From Alloalcanivorax balearicus MACL04 (lineage in GTDB: Bacteria; Pseudomonadota; Gammaproteobacteria; Pseudomonadales; Alcanivoracaceae), in contig NZ_ARXS01000008.1 in NCBI RefSeq assembly GCF_025532145.1, positions 1 to 64,000 on the forward strand: a stretch of DNA of 64,000 nt. The letters are read 5' to 3'. Made by a program: the position numbers and the translations under genes. The notes under the pieces were generated by a model. The model was not told the DNA's origin, did not search any database, and saw nothing but the letters and a program-made list of their open reading frames with translations. Numbering within the stretch: the stretch's first letter is position 1; each line of letters starts with the position of its first letter. Below are positions 7,179-15,833 of this stretch, piece by piece.

Positions 7179-8435
7179 CTAATAGCGTGGCGTGAGCCCG
7201 TCACTGAGGGTGTGACGGTAGGCCCGCCAGGCCGGAATCAATCCCACCAGGGTGCCGCTAACCAGCACCACCAGCAACCACAGCGCCTCCAGTGGCGCCG
7301 GCCGCCACAGACTCAGCGCCATGCCCAGGCGCTCGCTCAGTATCGGCATCGCCAACGCGGCCACGCCTTGCAACAGCAGCACCCCCGCCACCACGCCGAC
7401 CAGGGACAGCAAAGCGCTCTCCCCCACCATCAATAGTCCGATCTGCCAGGGCCGCGCGCCCAGGGCCCGGAGAATCGCCATTTCCCGTCGCCGCTCGTTG
7501 AGGGCAGTGAGCAAGGCGCTGAGCATCACCAGCAGGGCGACGCCGAGCACCGCCACCGAAATCACCCTTAGCGCCTGTTCCACCATTCCCAGCATGCGCC
7601 ACATCTGGCCCAGGGCGACGCCGGGAATCACCGCCTGCAGCGGCTCCGGCGCCCGCGTATTGATCCAGCGTTGCATCTGGAACACCGCGACCCGGGAATT
7701 CAGCCCCACCAGCAACGACGTCACCGAATCCGGCTGCAGATCGCGGGAGCGGGCCTGATCCGGGCTGGTGTGGCGGCCCGGCAGCGGTGTGCCCGCCACC
7801 CAATCCAGGTGGATCGCGCTCATCGCCGCCAGGGAGATATGCACCGACTGGTCCACCGGCGTACCGGTGGCGGCGAGCACACCGCGGACCTTGAACGGCA
7901 TGGTGTCATGACGCCGCACCGATACCGTGCCAGTGCCGTGTCCCAACACCACCTCGTCGCCCACCTTCAGTCCCAACCGCGCCGCCACCCCGGCGCCCAG
8001 CACCGCGTCGAACACATCATCGAACGGCTCTCCAGCGCTGAAACGCAGCGTCTCGCCCCGGCCATAACGGTAGTAACGGAAGTAATCGGTGGTGGTCCCC
8101 ACCACCGGAAAACCACGCAGATTGTCACCGAGGGAAATGGGCACCACCCAGGCCACTTCCGGCCGCTCGGTGATCGCCTCGACGCTTTCCCAGTCCAGGT
8201 TCGCCACCGGCTCGCCCAGGCGGAACACGCTATAGAGCAACAGATTCAGAGCGCCGCTGGGTTTGCCGACGATCAGATCCACTCCGGAAACGGTGCTGGT
8301 GAAACGATCACGGGTTTCCTGGCGGACCCGCTCCACCCCCGCCAGCAAAGCGGTGCTCAAAGCGATGGCCAGTACCACCAGAACCAGGGTGGCGCGGCGG
8401 TGCCAGAGGCTGCGCAGGGTCAATCGCCAGAGCAT
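7179..8435 (-). CDS. ABC transporter permease, FtsX/MacB type
   Basis: A 418-residue permease. An N-terminal membrane helix (LVLVVLAIALSTALLAGVE) is followed by a large periplasmic domain of about 230 residues, then three C-terminal helices (VISVAVLGVALLVMLSALLTAL; LLMVGESALLSLVGVVAGVLLL; PLEALWLLVVLVSGTLVGLI). NERRREMAILRALGARPWQI is the FtsX coupling motif. This class usually moves lipoproteins or peptides, or transmits signals by mechanotransmission, rather than taking up ions. It overlaps the ATPase gene by 16 bases, and its start follows GGAG. In a Zur-controlled operon it could help load or recycle a metalloprotein; that is inference. Confidence 0.9.
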   Translation of the reverse strand: MLWRLTLRSLWHRRATLVLVVLAIALSTALLAGVERVRQETRDRFTSTVSGVDLIVGKPSGALNLLLYSVFRLGEPVANLDWESVEAITERPEVAWVVPISLGDNLRGFPVVGTTTDYFRYYRYGRGETLRFSAGEPFDDVFDAVLGAGVAARLGLKVGDEVVLGHGTGTVSVRRHDTMPFKVRGVLAATGTPVDQSVHISLAAMSAIHLDWVAGTPLPGRHTSPDQARSRDLQPDSVTSLLVGLNSRVAVFQMQRWINTRAPEPLQAVIPGVALGQMWRMLGMVEQALRVISVAVLGVALLVMLSALLTALNERRREMAILRALGARPWQIGLLMVGESALLSLVGVVAGVLLLQGVAALAMPILSERLGMALSLWRPAPLEALWLLVVLVSGTLVGLIPAWRAYRHTLSDGLTPRY

Positions 8436-9103
8436 GGCGCCGCTCCGTTGAGGGTGGGCAAATCAAGATGCCGGTCGAAATGCGCCGCCAGCCGTTGATC
8501 GTGACTGACGAACAACACCGCGCTGTTCTGCCGCTCGCTCTCACGCAGCAACAAAGTCATGAAGTGGTCACGGCGGCGGTCATCCAGCGCCGAGGTGGGC
8601 TCGTCGGCGATCAGCAGCGCCGGCTCGGCGATCATCGCTCGCACCGCCGCCACCCGTTGCTGCTGACCCACCGACAGCTCTATGGCTTTCCGGGCCAGCA
8701 GCACTTCAGACAGTTCCAGGCGCTCCGCCAGGGCCAGGGCGCGTTCCTTGCCGGACGCGCGGCCGATGCCGGAGAGCGCGGCGGCCAACAGCACGTTGTC
8801 CAGGCCGCTCAGGTACGGCACCAGATTGAACTGCTGGAAGATGATGCCCAGGTGACGCGCGCGCCAGCGATCGCGACCGGCGGCGGACAGGCTCGCCAGA
8901 TCCTGTCCGGCCACGGTTATGCAGCCCTCTTGCGGCAGCACCAAACCGGCGATCAGGGCCAGTAACGAGGATTTGCCGGAACCGCTGGGGCCACCCAGAA
9001 ACACTCTCTCCCCGGCGGCCACGCAAAGTGATTCCAGCATCAGTACCGGGCTATCACGCCAGCCGAAACACAGGTCCTGGCAGCGCAACACTTCGGTGCT
9101 CAT
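8420..9103 (-). CDS. ABC transporter ATP-binding protein, LolD/MacB type
   Basis: A 227-residue ATPase with Walker A GGPSGSGKSS (about residues 35-44), Q-loop FQQFNLVPYLSGLDNV, signature LSVGQQQRVA, Walker B ALLIADEPTSALD and the H-loop VSHD. It partners the permease encoded immediately downstream with a 16-base overlap. The short gap between its start and the DUF2796 stop contains three near-copies of ATTGCAC(T)(T)CCCT (9102-9137), apparently a local duplication around the ribosome binding site. Cytoplasmic energiser of the putative zinc-linked ABC system. Confidence 0.93.
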   Translation of the reverse strand: MSTEVLRCQDLCFGWRDSPVLMLESLCVAAGERVFLGGPSGSGKSSLLALIAGLVLPQEGCITVAGQDLASLSAAGRDRWRARHLGIIFQQFNLVPYLSGLDNVLLAAALSGIGRASGKERALALAERLELSEVLLARKAIELSVGQQQRVAAVRAMIAEPALLIADEPTSALDDRRRDHFMTLLLRESERQNSAVLFVSHDQRLAAHFDRHLDLPTLNGAAPCSGD

Positions 9104-9128
9104 TGCACTTCCCTCAATTGCACTCCCT

Positions 9129-9686
9129 TCATTGCACGTCCATGGACAACCGGGTGTGGGGCGCCTTCAGGCTGTCGGCGCGGGCGCCCTGGTCGGTGAC
9201 CAGTTGCACCTTGAGCGTGACGCCGTTAAGGAATTCCAGCAACGGCACATCGATCCACGCCAGTTTGTCCGGGTGATCGCAGTGCCAGCGATAGCGCGCT
9301 TCGAAGTCGGCATGGCCACCGTGGTCGTGGTCGGCGTCATGATCATGGCTTTCTTCTCCATGATCATGCTCTTCGGCTTCGGAATCGGAGAGACCACTGT
9401 GCACGCTCTCGCGAGTTACCTTGCAGGCGGCGGCGGGCGCTGGTTCCAGGACATTGGAGCCCTTGCCCAGCCGGGCCAGGGCGTCTTTCACCAGCGCCTT
9501 CTGATCGTCGTCCCGGGGAGCATGTTCAAAACCCACCACGTCCGCCGCCGGCAGCGACAGTTCCACCAGCAGCGTGCCGCCGGCCATGGCCAGGTCCAGA
9601 TTGCCTTGTCCGTGCACATGGGGGCCCGCCGCCTGGGCCAACCCCGCCGAAGTGCTCAACGCCATCGCTATCGCCAACCGTCGCAT
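9129..9686 (-). CDS. DUF2796 His-rich periplasmic protein
   Basis: A 185-residue protein with a signal peptide (MRRLAIAMALSTSAGLAQA). The mature N-terminus begins GPHVHGQGNLDLAM, typical of DUF2796. A central His/Asp/Glu loop (about residues 113-138, with repeated HDH and DHDHGG) is an evident divalent-metal-binding region, and WHCDHPDKL follows. The start is fixed by GAGGAG seven bases upstream; a longer open frame extends upstream without a good ribosome site and overlaps cobW. Homologues (for example PA4063 by my recollection) are zinc-responsive. Likely a periplasmic zinc chaperone or buffer feeding the ABC system encoded next. Confidence 0.88.
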   Translation of the reverse strand: MRRLAIAMALSTSAGLAQAAGPHVHGQGNLDLAMAGGTLLVELSLPAADVVGFEHAPRDDDQKALVKDALARLGKGSNVLEPAPAAACKVTRESVHSGLSDSEAEEHDHGEESHDHDADHDHGGHADFEARYRWHCDHPDKLAWIDVPLLEFLNGVTLKVQLVTDQGARADSLKAPHTRLSMDVQ

Positions 9687-9714
9687 GGTGGTGCTCCTCT
9701 TCAAATGCGGAATA

Positions 9715-10719
9715 TCAGTGCCGTATGCGGTCCAGAGCCGTGCGGAACGTCGCCAGACACTGGCCGGGAAAGGCCGGGTCGTCGCCATCGGTAATCAGCA
9801 CCAGCCGGCTGTCGTCATCATCACCGGGCCACGATGGCAGCGGCGACATCTCCAGCGGCTGGCCACCCACACCTTGGACCAGCAAAGGTCCGTCCAGTTT
9901 ATCGACAGCCACCAGCGCCTTGAGCCGCACCAAACGCGGTCCACACTGCTCCAGCAGGTCCGCCCACAAGGACTGCAGCGCGAAATAGTCCACCGCGCCG
10001 CGCCAGCGCAGATCTGCGGCGTGGAACCGGTGCCGGCTTGCCAGCGATGCCGCAGCCAGCGGCGGGACGGCGGGGTCGGCCACCGCGCTCAATTGCCCGG
10101 TGACCCGGCAACGGCGTGGGAAGCCGCGATCCAGCAACGCCGGTTCTACCCGCCCCTGCTCGCTCCACCGCCGTTCGGCGGCGGGGTTCAACTCCGCCAG
10201 GGCGACTTCCAGCGGCCCGCGTTGTTCCGCTTCCACCTGATCCGCCTTGGTTAACAAAAGCACATCGGCGGCACGCACCTGCTCAATCACCTCGGGATGC
10301 CGGCTCAACCCCGCCATGCCGGATCGCGCGTCCACCGTGGTGATCACCGATCGCAGCTGGAAATGGCGCCGCAGCCACGGGTCCTGTTCCAACACCGAGG
10401 TGACGCCGAAGGGATCGGCGGCGCCGGTGGTTTCCACCAGTACCGTGGAAAAGCGCGGCACGTCGCCGGCGGCCCGGGCCATGAACAGGTTGCGCAAGGT
10501 AGTGCGCAACGACCCCTGCACCGTGCAGCAGACGCAGCCACCGGCCAGCAGACTCACCGGCACAGATGTCTCACCCACCAGCGCCTGGTCGATGCCCACC
10601 TGCCCCAGTTCATTGATGATCACCGCCAGATCATCGCGTCTGGACAGCCAGTGATTCAGCACCGTGGTTTTGCCGCTGCCAAGAAATCCGGTCAGCACCA
10701 CCACCGGCAAAAGGGTCAC
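9715..10719 (-). CDS. CobW/COG0523 GTPase, probable zinc metallochaperone
   Basis: A 334-residue P-loop GTPase: Walker A GFLGSGKTT at residues 11-19, the metal-binding CxCC motif (GGCVCCT, cysteines 62, 64, 65), ETTGAADP as switch/Walker B region, and a nucleotide specificity motif TKADQ. A CobW C-terminal domain follows (residues about 225-320, HRFHAADLRWRGAVDYFALQ). COG0523 members next to Zur boxes, such as ZigA and ZagA, are zinc-transfer GTPases. The start overlaps the dihydroorotase stop (ATGA type), so the two are co-translated. The acidic SWPGDDDDSR loop near the C-terminus might also hold metal. Confidence 0.9.
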   Translation of the reverse strand: MTLLPVVVLTGFLGSGKTTVLNHWLSRRDDLAVIINELGQVGIDQALVGETSVPVSLLAGGCVCCTVQGSLRTTLRNLFMARAAGDVPRFSTVLVETTGAADPFGVTSVLEQDPWLRRHFQLRSVITTVDARSGMAGLSRHPEVIEQVRAADVLLLTKADQVEAEQRGPLEVALAELNPAAERRWSEQGRVEPALLDRGFPRRCRVTGQLSAVADPAVPPLAAASLASRHRFHAADLRWRGAVDYFALQSLWADLLEQCGPRLVRLKALVAVDKLDGPLLVQGVGGQPLEMSPLPSWPGDDDDSRLVLITDGDDPAFPGQCLATFRTALDRIRH

Positions 10720-11753
10720 GGCGCCACCGACCAGGGCAGCGTTTCACCGGCCAGGAACGGCACCAGCTCCTCTCCCGCGGCCCGCACTTGTTGCGGCACC
10801 GCCCAGGGATCCCTCCGCAACGTGACGGTGTCCGGATTGCGCGGCAGACGATAAAAATCCGCGCCGAAATGGCTGGCGAAACCTTCCAGCTTGTCCAGCG
10901 CGCCGTGGCGCTCCAGGAAAGTGGCGTACAACGGCAAGGCCGCCCGCGCCGAATAACAGCCGGCGCAACCGCAGGCGGCTTCTTTCTTGTCACGGGCGTG
11001 CGGCGCGGAATCGGTACCGAGAAAGAAGCGCGGATGCCCTTCCAGCACCGCTTGTTGAATACGTTCCTGATGGGTCCGGCGCTTGAGCACCGGCAGACAA
11101 TAGTTGTGCGGACGCACGCCTCCCACTAGCAGATCGTTGCGGTTCATCATCAGATGCTGCGGCGTCACGGTGGCGGCGGTGGCGTCGCCGGATTCCTTGA
11201 CGAAATCCACCGCTTCGCCGGTGGTGACGTGTTCGAAGACGATACGCAGGGCCGGGAAGCGGCGGCGAATGTCGGTGAGATAACGGTCGATGAAGACCTT
11301 TTCGCGATCGAACACATCGATCTCCGCCTCGGTCACCTCACCGTGCACCAGCAACGGCACATCGTGCTTCTCCATTGCCTCATAGAGATGGGCGATCCGC
11401 GACGGATCGGTAACGCCACTATCCGAGTTGGTGGTGGCGCCGGCGGGGTACAGTTTGAAAGCATGCACAAAACCGCTGGCGGCCGCCCTTTCCACCTCTT
11501 CCACCGGCGTCTGGTCGGTGAGGTAAAGCACCATCAGCGGTTCGAACTCCACGCCGGCGGGAATGTGGGGCACGATGCGCTGACGATAGGCCTCGGCCTG
11601 GGCCACGGTGGTGACCGGTGGGGTCAGGTTGGGCATGACGATGGCGCGGCGGAACACCCGCGCGGTCACCGGCACGGTTTCGGCCAGGATGGCTCCGTCA
11701 CGAAAATGCAGATGCCAATCATCGGGGCGGCAAAGTGTCAGAGTATCGGTCAT
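10716..11753 (-). CDS. pyrC: Dihydroorotase, PyrC type, zinc-regulated
   Basis: A 345-residue class II dihydroorotase that interconverts carbamoyl aspartate and dihydroorotate in pyrimidine synthesis. Metal ligands are intact: HLH (H14, H16), the lysine to be carboxylated in FKLYPAGATTNS (K100), H137 (LVHGE), H175 (FEHVT) and D248 (GTDSAPH); the CGCAGCYS loop is also present. I chose the ATG at 11753; an ATG at 11831 would put the start only 14 bases from the Zur box and add 26 residues without family similarity. Position directly behind a Zur box and next to cobW suggests a back-up enzyme for zinc shortage. With ligands conserved, it would have to use metal better or accept another metal. 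Confidence 0.9.
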   Translation of the reverse strand: MTDTLTLCRPDDWHLHFRDGAILAETVPVTARVFRRAIVMPNLTPPVTTVAQAEAYRQRIVPHIPAGVEFEPLMVLYLTDQTPVEEVERAAASGFVHAFKLYPAGATTNSDSGVTDPSRIAHLYEAMEKHDVPLLVHGEVTEAEIDVFDREKVFIDRYLTDIRRRFPALRIVFEHVTTGEAVDFVKESGDATAATVTPQHLMMNRNDLLVGGVRPHNYCLPVLKRRTHQERIQQAVLEGHPRFFLGTDSAPHARDKKEAACGCAGCYSARAALPLYATFLERHGALDKLEGFASHFGADFYRLPRNPDTVTLRRDPWAVPQQVRAAGEELVPFLAGETLPWSVAP

Positions 11754-11844
11754 AGGAAAACAGTCGGGTCCGGGAAAAGTGCCATGATACGAAAAACCGC
11801 CGGAGCTTGCCCTGAAGAACCGGTTTTCCATGGCGTTGCGCCAA

Positions 11845-11863
11845 TTTGTTATAACATAACAAA
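11845..11863 (-). promoter_or_regulatory. Zur box
   Basis: TTTGTTAT-AAC-ATAACAAA is a perfect 8-bp inverted repeat with a 3-base centre and contains GTTATAACATAAC, close to the Zur consensus core GTTATANNATAAC. It lies 92 bases upstream of the pyrC start and 29 bases after the end of the preceding DUF4336 gene, in AT-rich DNA suited to a promoter. Zinc-loaded Zur binding here would repress the whole pyrC-to-DUF3299 unit. Confidence 0.85.
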
Positions 11864-11892
11864 ATCAATATAAATCACAACCCCATGCTCTC

Positions 11893-12639
11893 TTACAACA
11901 GCCAGCGAAATGCCCGGCGCAATTCTTCCTCGCCTTTTTCCCGGTACCAGCGACCGTGCGCCAGAATCACCCGTTCCGGCTCCCAGCCAAGCAACGTTCG
12001 CACCGCCTCACGCAACGCGGATCGACGCCCGAGAAAGGTGAGGCGCATATCCCGGGGCATTTGGCCGTCCGGGTCCAGTACACCGCCCAGACGGGCCAGC
12101 CAGCGGTGGGCCGGCGCCAGGCGGGAGGCTTCGAAATTCTCCACCAGGTCGGTGAGAATCAAAGTACGGCTGTGTGGATGGAAGAACACCACCTCGGTCA
12201 TGTAGCGGCTGGTCACCGGCAAGGTCCGCAGCAGATCATCCCAGGGCCAGGGCCCGCCGCGATCCAGTATTTCCACGGGAAAGTCGATGCGCTCCCCGGC
12301 CCTCTCCCGCACCCCCGGCGCCACGAACGTGCGAGCCGCGGGGAAAGCGGCCTGCCACCGCGGCAGCCACCAGTAGTGAATGCGATTGGGACCGATCAAC
12401 CAGCGCGGCTCGCCCAACGCCAATACCTGCCGCCGTAGCGGCTCGGTCAAGGCGGTGGGGGAATGCACGAACAATCCGCCGTCGGCCGAACGCACCAGCG
12501 TCATGCGTGTGGGAAACGGCATCTTCATACCCGGCGGCCCGAAGCGGATCATCGGGCCATCCACCACCCAGACCGAGTCGGCCACCGGTTTCAATTGATT
12601 CAAAGGGGTATAAATCCCAGGTTCCCTGGAGGTATCCAC
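11893..12639 (-). CDS. DUF4336 family protein
   Basis: A 248-residue protein beginning near GIYTPLNQLKPVADSVWVVDGPMIRF and continuing with MTLVRSADGGLFVHSPTAL, RWLIGPNRIHYWWLPRW, EVVFFHPHSRTLILTDLVENFE and RVILAHGRWY. This is the DUF4336 pattern, a family related in fold to metallo-beta-lactamases but without the full HxHxDH metal site. Its function is unknown. It is transcribed in the same direction as the zinc operon, but the Zur box and promoter lie downstream of it, so it is probably separate. Confidence 0.8.
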   Translation of the reverse strand: MDTSREPGIYTPLNQLKPVADSVWVVDGPMIRFGPPGMKMPFPTRMTLVRSADGGLFVHSPTALTEPLRRQVLALGEPRWLIGPNRIHYWWLPRWQAAFPAARTFVAPGVRERAGERIDFPVEILDRGGPWPWDDLLRTLPVTSRYMTEVVFFHPHSRTLILTDLVENFEASRLAPAHRWLARLGGVLDPDGQMPRDMRLTFLGRRSALREAVRTLLGWEPERVILAHGRWYREKGEEELRRAFRWLL

Positions 12640-12856
12640 GGCCTACGCTCCTGGTTGGCCAAAATCATACCGTACCGGCCTTGATCGTTTTCGCCAATGG
12701 CTTTGTCGGAGCCGGCCATTGTGGCGGCGCCCCGCCCCTTCAGACTGGAATCAGGCCTGCAGTGGGGAACCTCGCCGTCCGCCGCTCCACACGCTCTGTT
12801 CGTCGCCGGAACACCGCCGGGATGATCGGAACAATAACAATACCGGAGGCCATGCC

Positions 12857-13948
12857 ATGACGCCTTTTGTTCGTGTTTTGTGCGTTCTTTCCACATTGTC
12901 GCTGTGGTGTCTTTCCCCGTCGGTCCAGGCCGAGCCGAGGACCCTGCATTACGCCACCGCCGTGGCGCCCACCGATCGCCCCAACAATCGGGCCCGGCAT
13001 TGGTGGGCCGAACAGATCAAGGCTCGTACCAACGGCGAGATCGAAATCGAAATCCACTGGATGCAGAGTCTGGTGAAATACGCGGATACCGCCCAGGCGG
13101 TCAGCTCCGGCCTGGCGGATATCGCCGGGATGACACCGGATTACACCGCCGCCCGTTTTCCGCTCTGGGCGCTGTCACAAACCGAGGTGGGTCCGGGGGA
13201 TCACTATATCGCCGCCGAGGCGTGGCGGCGGATGATGGCGAACACGCCCGCTCTCCAGGAAGAACTGCAGCGCAACAACATGGCGTTCATGGCGGTGTAC
13301 TCCACCGGACCACGGGTGCTGATCAGCAATACCCGGCCCTATCTGACACCGGAAGACTTCGACGGTGACCGTGTGCGGCTCACGCCGCGCAGCGTGCAGG
13401 CGGCGCAGCAGGCGGACTGGGAGGTGACACCGATCAATCTGACCTTCACCGACATTTACTCCGCCATGGATCGCGGCACCATCAACGGCGCTCAGTCCGC
13501 CGCCTATCTGGTGCCGCTGTTCAAACACCACGAAGTCGCCAAGCACATCGTCGAAACCGGTAACGGCCAAGCCATGATCCTGGAAGCAATGAACCTGGAC
13601 ACCTGGAACAGCCTGACCCCGGAGCAACAAAAGGTGTTCGAGGAAGTGAACCGGGAACTGGAAGTGCGGATGGCGGAAGCCGGCCTGGAAGAGTTGAAAC
13701 AGGCGCGGGAGATGATTCGGAGCAACCGCGAATTCCCCACCGAATACCACATTCTCGATGCCCGACAACAGGCCCAATGGGAAACCGGTTATCTGCCGGT
13801 AGAACGCGCCTACGCGGAAAAAACCGGCAAGCGCGCCCCCCAGGCGATATCGGTGTTCGAGCGTTTTCAGGAGCGTCTCGGGGAAGTGGCGGCGGAAGTA
13901 AAGGAAAGCGGCTACCCCTGGGAACGGGATAAGGTGGCGGAACGCTGA
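12857..13948 (+). CDS. TRAP transporter substrate-binding protein (DctP family), copy 1
   Basis: A 363-residue periplasmic binding protein with a signal peptide ending SPSVQA. After it come LHYATAVAPTDRPNNRARHWWAEQI, the DctP fold with GPRVLISNTRPYLTPEDFDGDRVRLTP (the arginine region that contacts the substrate carboxylate), and DIYSAMDRGTINGAQ. The start follows GGAGG by seven bases. It is closely similar to the next gene along its whole length, so the two arose by tandem duplication. Substrate unknown; the acyl-CoA ligase in the same unit suggests a carboxylic acid. Confidence 0.92.
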   Translation: MTPFVRVLCVLSTLSLWCLSPSVQAEPRTLHYATAVAPTDRPNNRARHWWAEQIKARTNGEIEIEIHWMQSLVKYADTAQAVSSGLADIAGMTPDYTAARFPLWALSQTEVGPGDHYIAAEAWRRMMANTPALQEELQRNNMAFMAVYSTGPRVLISNTRPYLTPEDFDGDRVRLTPRSVQAAQQADWEVTPINLTFTDIYSAMDRGTINGAQSAAYLVPLFKHHEVAKHIVETGNGQAMILEAMNLDTWNSLTPEQQKVFEEVNRELEVRMAEAGLEELKQAREMIRSNREFPTEYHILDARQQAQWETGYLPVERAYAEKTGKRAPQAISVFERFQERLGEVAAEVKESGYPWERDKVAER

Positions 13949-13954
13949 ACCCGC

Positions 13955-13977
13955 TGGCGCTTTACGCCAAATCTTTT
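13955..13977 (+). terminator. Weak hairpin with T-run between the two dctP genes
   Basis: TGGCG-CTTTA-CGCCA followed by AATCTTTT, seven bases after the first dctP stop. The five-base stem is short, so it may reduce rather than end transcription and set the ratio of the two binding proteins, or serve as an mRNA end. Confidence 0.35.
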
Positions 13978-14113
13978 GTCGCGATAGGTCATTGTTGCCC
14001 AACCGGGGGACCGACAGACTGAAATTCGAATAGGGTGGCCCGCTGGCCGCCCCTGCCTCGAATGTAATGGATCGACCCATTAAATAAGAATAGTAATAGC
14101 GGAGGCCCTACCA

Positions 14114-15205
14114 ATGTCGCTGAAAAAACATCTGATGGTCGCGGGCGCGGCCATCACTTTCTCCCTCACCAGTGCTCTGGCCGGCGCGGACACCCGTACG
14201 CTCCATTACGCCACCCCCGCGCCTCCCACCGACCGCCCCAGCAACGAGGTGCTGCGCTGGTGGACCAATGAGGTCAAGGAACGCACCAACGGCGAAATCG
14301 AAATCGAAGTCCACTGGCTGCAAAGCCTGGTCAAATACCATGACTCCGCTCAGGCGCTCGGCTCCGGACTCGCTGATATTTCGCCGATGAACCCGGAATA
14401 CGTGGAATCCCGCTTCCCGCTGTGGACGCTGTCGCAGACCGAAATCGGCTCCGGTGACAATTACATCGCCAATGAAGCCTGGCACCGTGTGCTGGAAAAA
14501 ACCCCAGCCATGGCCGAGGAACTGAAGAAAAACAACATGGTGCATCTGATCGCTTACTCCAGCGGCCCCCGCGTCAACGCCAGCACCAGCCGTCCCTATC
14601 TGACGCCGGATGACTTCGACGGCGACAAGGTCCGCATGACACCGAGAGCGGTACAGGCGGCCAAGCAGGCCAATTGGAACGTGACACCGGTGCAGGTGGC
14701 ATTCGCCGATATCTATTCCGCCATGGATCGCGGCACCATCAACGGCGCCCAGACCTACACCTATCTGATGCCTCCCTACAAACACCACGAAGTGGCGAAG
14801 TACGCGGTGGAAACCGGTATCGGCCAGTCCATGGTGGTGGTCAACATGAATCTGGATACCTGGAACAGCCTGACGCCGGAACAACAGCAGGTGTTTGCCG
14901 AGTTGAACGATGAGTACCGCATCCGCATGGCCCGCGCCGGTCTCCAGGAAGCCGAGGATGCGCGTGAGATGATGCGTACCAATAAGGAATTCCCCACCGA
15001 ATTCCATATCCTCACCCAGGAACAGCAAAAAGCCTGGCAAGCCGCCCTGGAACCGGTCGAACGCGCCTACGCGGAAAAACTGGCGAAGCGTGACCCCCGT
15101 GCCCTGGAAGTCTTCGAGAGCTTCCAGAACGAGTTGCGCGTGGTGCAGAAAGAAGTGGCGGATAACGGCTACCCCTGGCAATCCGAAAAAGTCGCCGGGA
15201 ACTGA
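14114..15205 (+). CDS. TRAP transporter substrate-binding protein (DctP family), copy 2
   Basis: A 363-residue paralogue of the previous gene, with signal peptide MSLKKHLMVAGAAITFSLTSALAGA. Conserved blocks line up one for one: LHYATPAPPTDRPSNEVLRWW, GEIEIEVHWLQSLVKY, SRPYLTPDDFDGDKVRMTP, DIYSAMDRGTINGAQ, NLDTWNSLTPEQQ, EFPTEFHIL. Differences lie around the binding cleft (for example SSGPRVNAS here against STGPRVLIS in copy 1), so the two may prefer different ligands. The start has GGAGG upstream. It is three bases from the DctQ gene and is presumably the main partner of that permease. Confidence 0.93.
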   Translation: MSLKKHLMVAGAAITFSLTSALAGADTRTLHYATPAPPTDRPSNEVLRWWTNEVKERTNGEIEIEVHWLQSLVKYHDSAQALGSGLADISPMNPEYVESRFPLWTLSQTEIGSGDNYIANEAWHRVLEKTPAMAEELKKNNMVHLIAYSSGPRVNASTSRPYLTPDDFDGDKVRMTPRAVQAAKQANWNVTPVQVAFADIYSAMDRGTINGAQTYTYLMPPYKHHEVAKYAVETGIGQSMVVVNMNLDTWNSLTPEQQQVFAELNDEYRIRMARAGLQEAEDAREMMRTNKEFPTEFHILTQEQQKAWQAALEPVERAYAEKLAKRDPRALEVFESFQNELRVVQKEVADNGYPWQSEKVAGN

Positions 15206-15208
15206 TCC

Positions 15209-15751
15209 ATGTCTCGAATGCCGTGGCCCGTTCGTGTGATGGACCGGGTGGATCAGGTCCTGGTATGGCTATCCCAGGCCCTGCTCGCCGCCATGGTCGG
15301 CATCACTTTTGTGTCGGTGGTGGGGCGGAGTTTTTTCCGCAGCCCGGTCCCCGATGATCTGTTGCTTTCGGAAATGCTGATGGTGGCGATCGTGTTCGTG
15401 CCACTAAGCTACGTCCAGTCCATTCGAGCCCATATCGAAGTCACCGTGCTCACCGATCATCTGCCCCATTGGCTACAGGAAACCCTGGTCTCACTCGGGC
15501 TGATCATCGGCATCGTCATGTTCGCCTGGATGGCCTGGCTCAGCGCCGGCAAGGCCTGGGAATCCTATGAGTGGGGAGAAATCGCCTATGCCAGCACGCT
15601 GGGGTTACCGGAGTGGCCGGTGCGCGCCTTGATTCCATTGGGCCTGATCTGGTGGTGCGTGCGCATGTTGATTCAACTGCTGATGCCCTGGACCCGCGAG
15701 CCGCCGGAGTCCGAGGTGGAACGCACTTTGCGCGAATCCGAGGACGCCTGA
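15209..15751 (+). CDS. TRAP transporter small permease (DctQ family)
   Basis: A 180-residue membrane protein with four hydrophobic segments: VLVWLSQALLAAMVGITFVS, LLLSEMLMVAIVFVPLSYVQ, LVSLGLIIGIVMFAWMAWL and ALIPLGLIWWCVRMLIQLLM. RAHIEVTVLTDHLP between helices two and three is a usual DctQ feature. DctQ partners the large DctM subunit in sodium-driven uptake of the DctP-bound substrate. It begins three bases after dctP copy 2, so the two are surely co-transcribed. Confidence 0.9.
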   Translation: MSRMPWPVRVMDRVDQVLVWLSQALLAAMVGITFVSVVGRSFFRSPVPDDLLLSEMLMVAIVFVPLSYVQSIRAHIEVTVLTDHLPHWLQETLVSLGLIIGIVMFAWMAWLSAGKAWESYEWGEIAYASTLGLPEWPVRALIPLGLIWWCVRMLIQLLMPWTREPPESEVERTLRESEDA

Positions 15752-15833
15752 CTGTTGATTATCGGGATAGCACAGGCCCTCTGAATATTTCGGGCGCATC
15801 GCCCCTTCAAGAACGATAACAACAGGAGATCCA

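Noticed and set aside
11754-11831. Longer dihydroorotase starting at ATG 11831
   Set aside because: The added 26 residues do not resemble PyrC and leave only 14 bases to the Zur box, too few for a leader.
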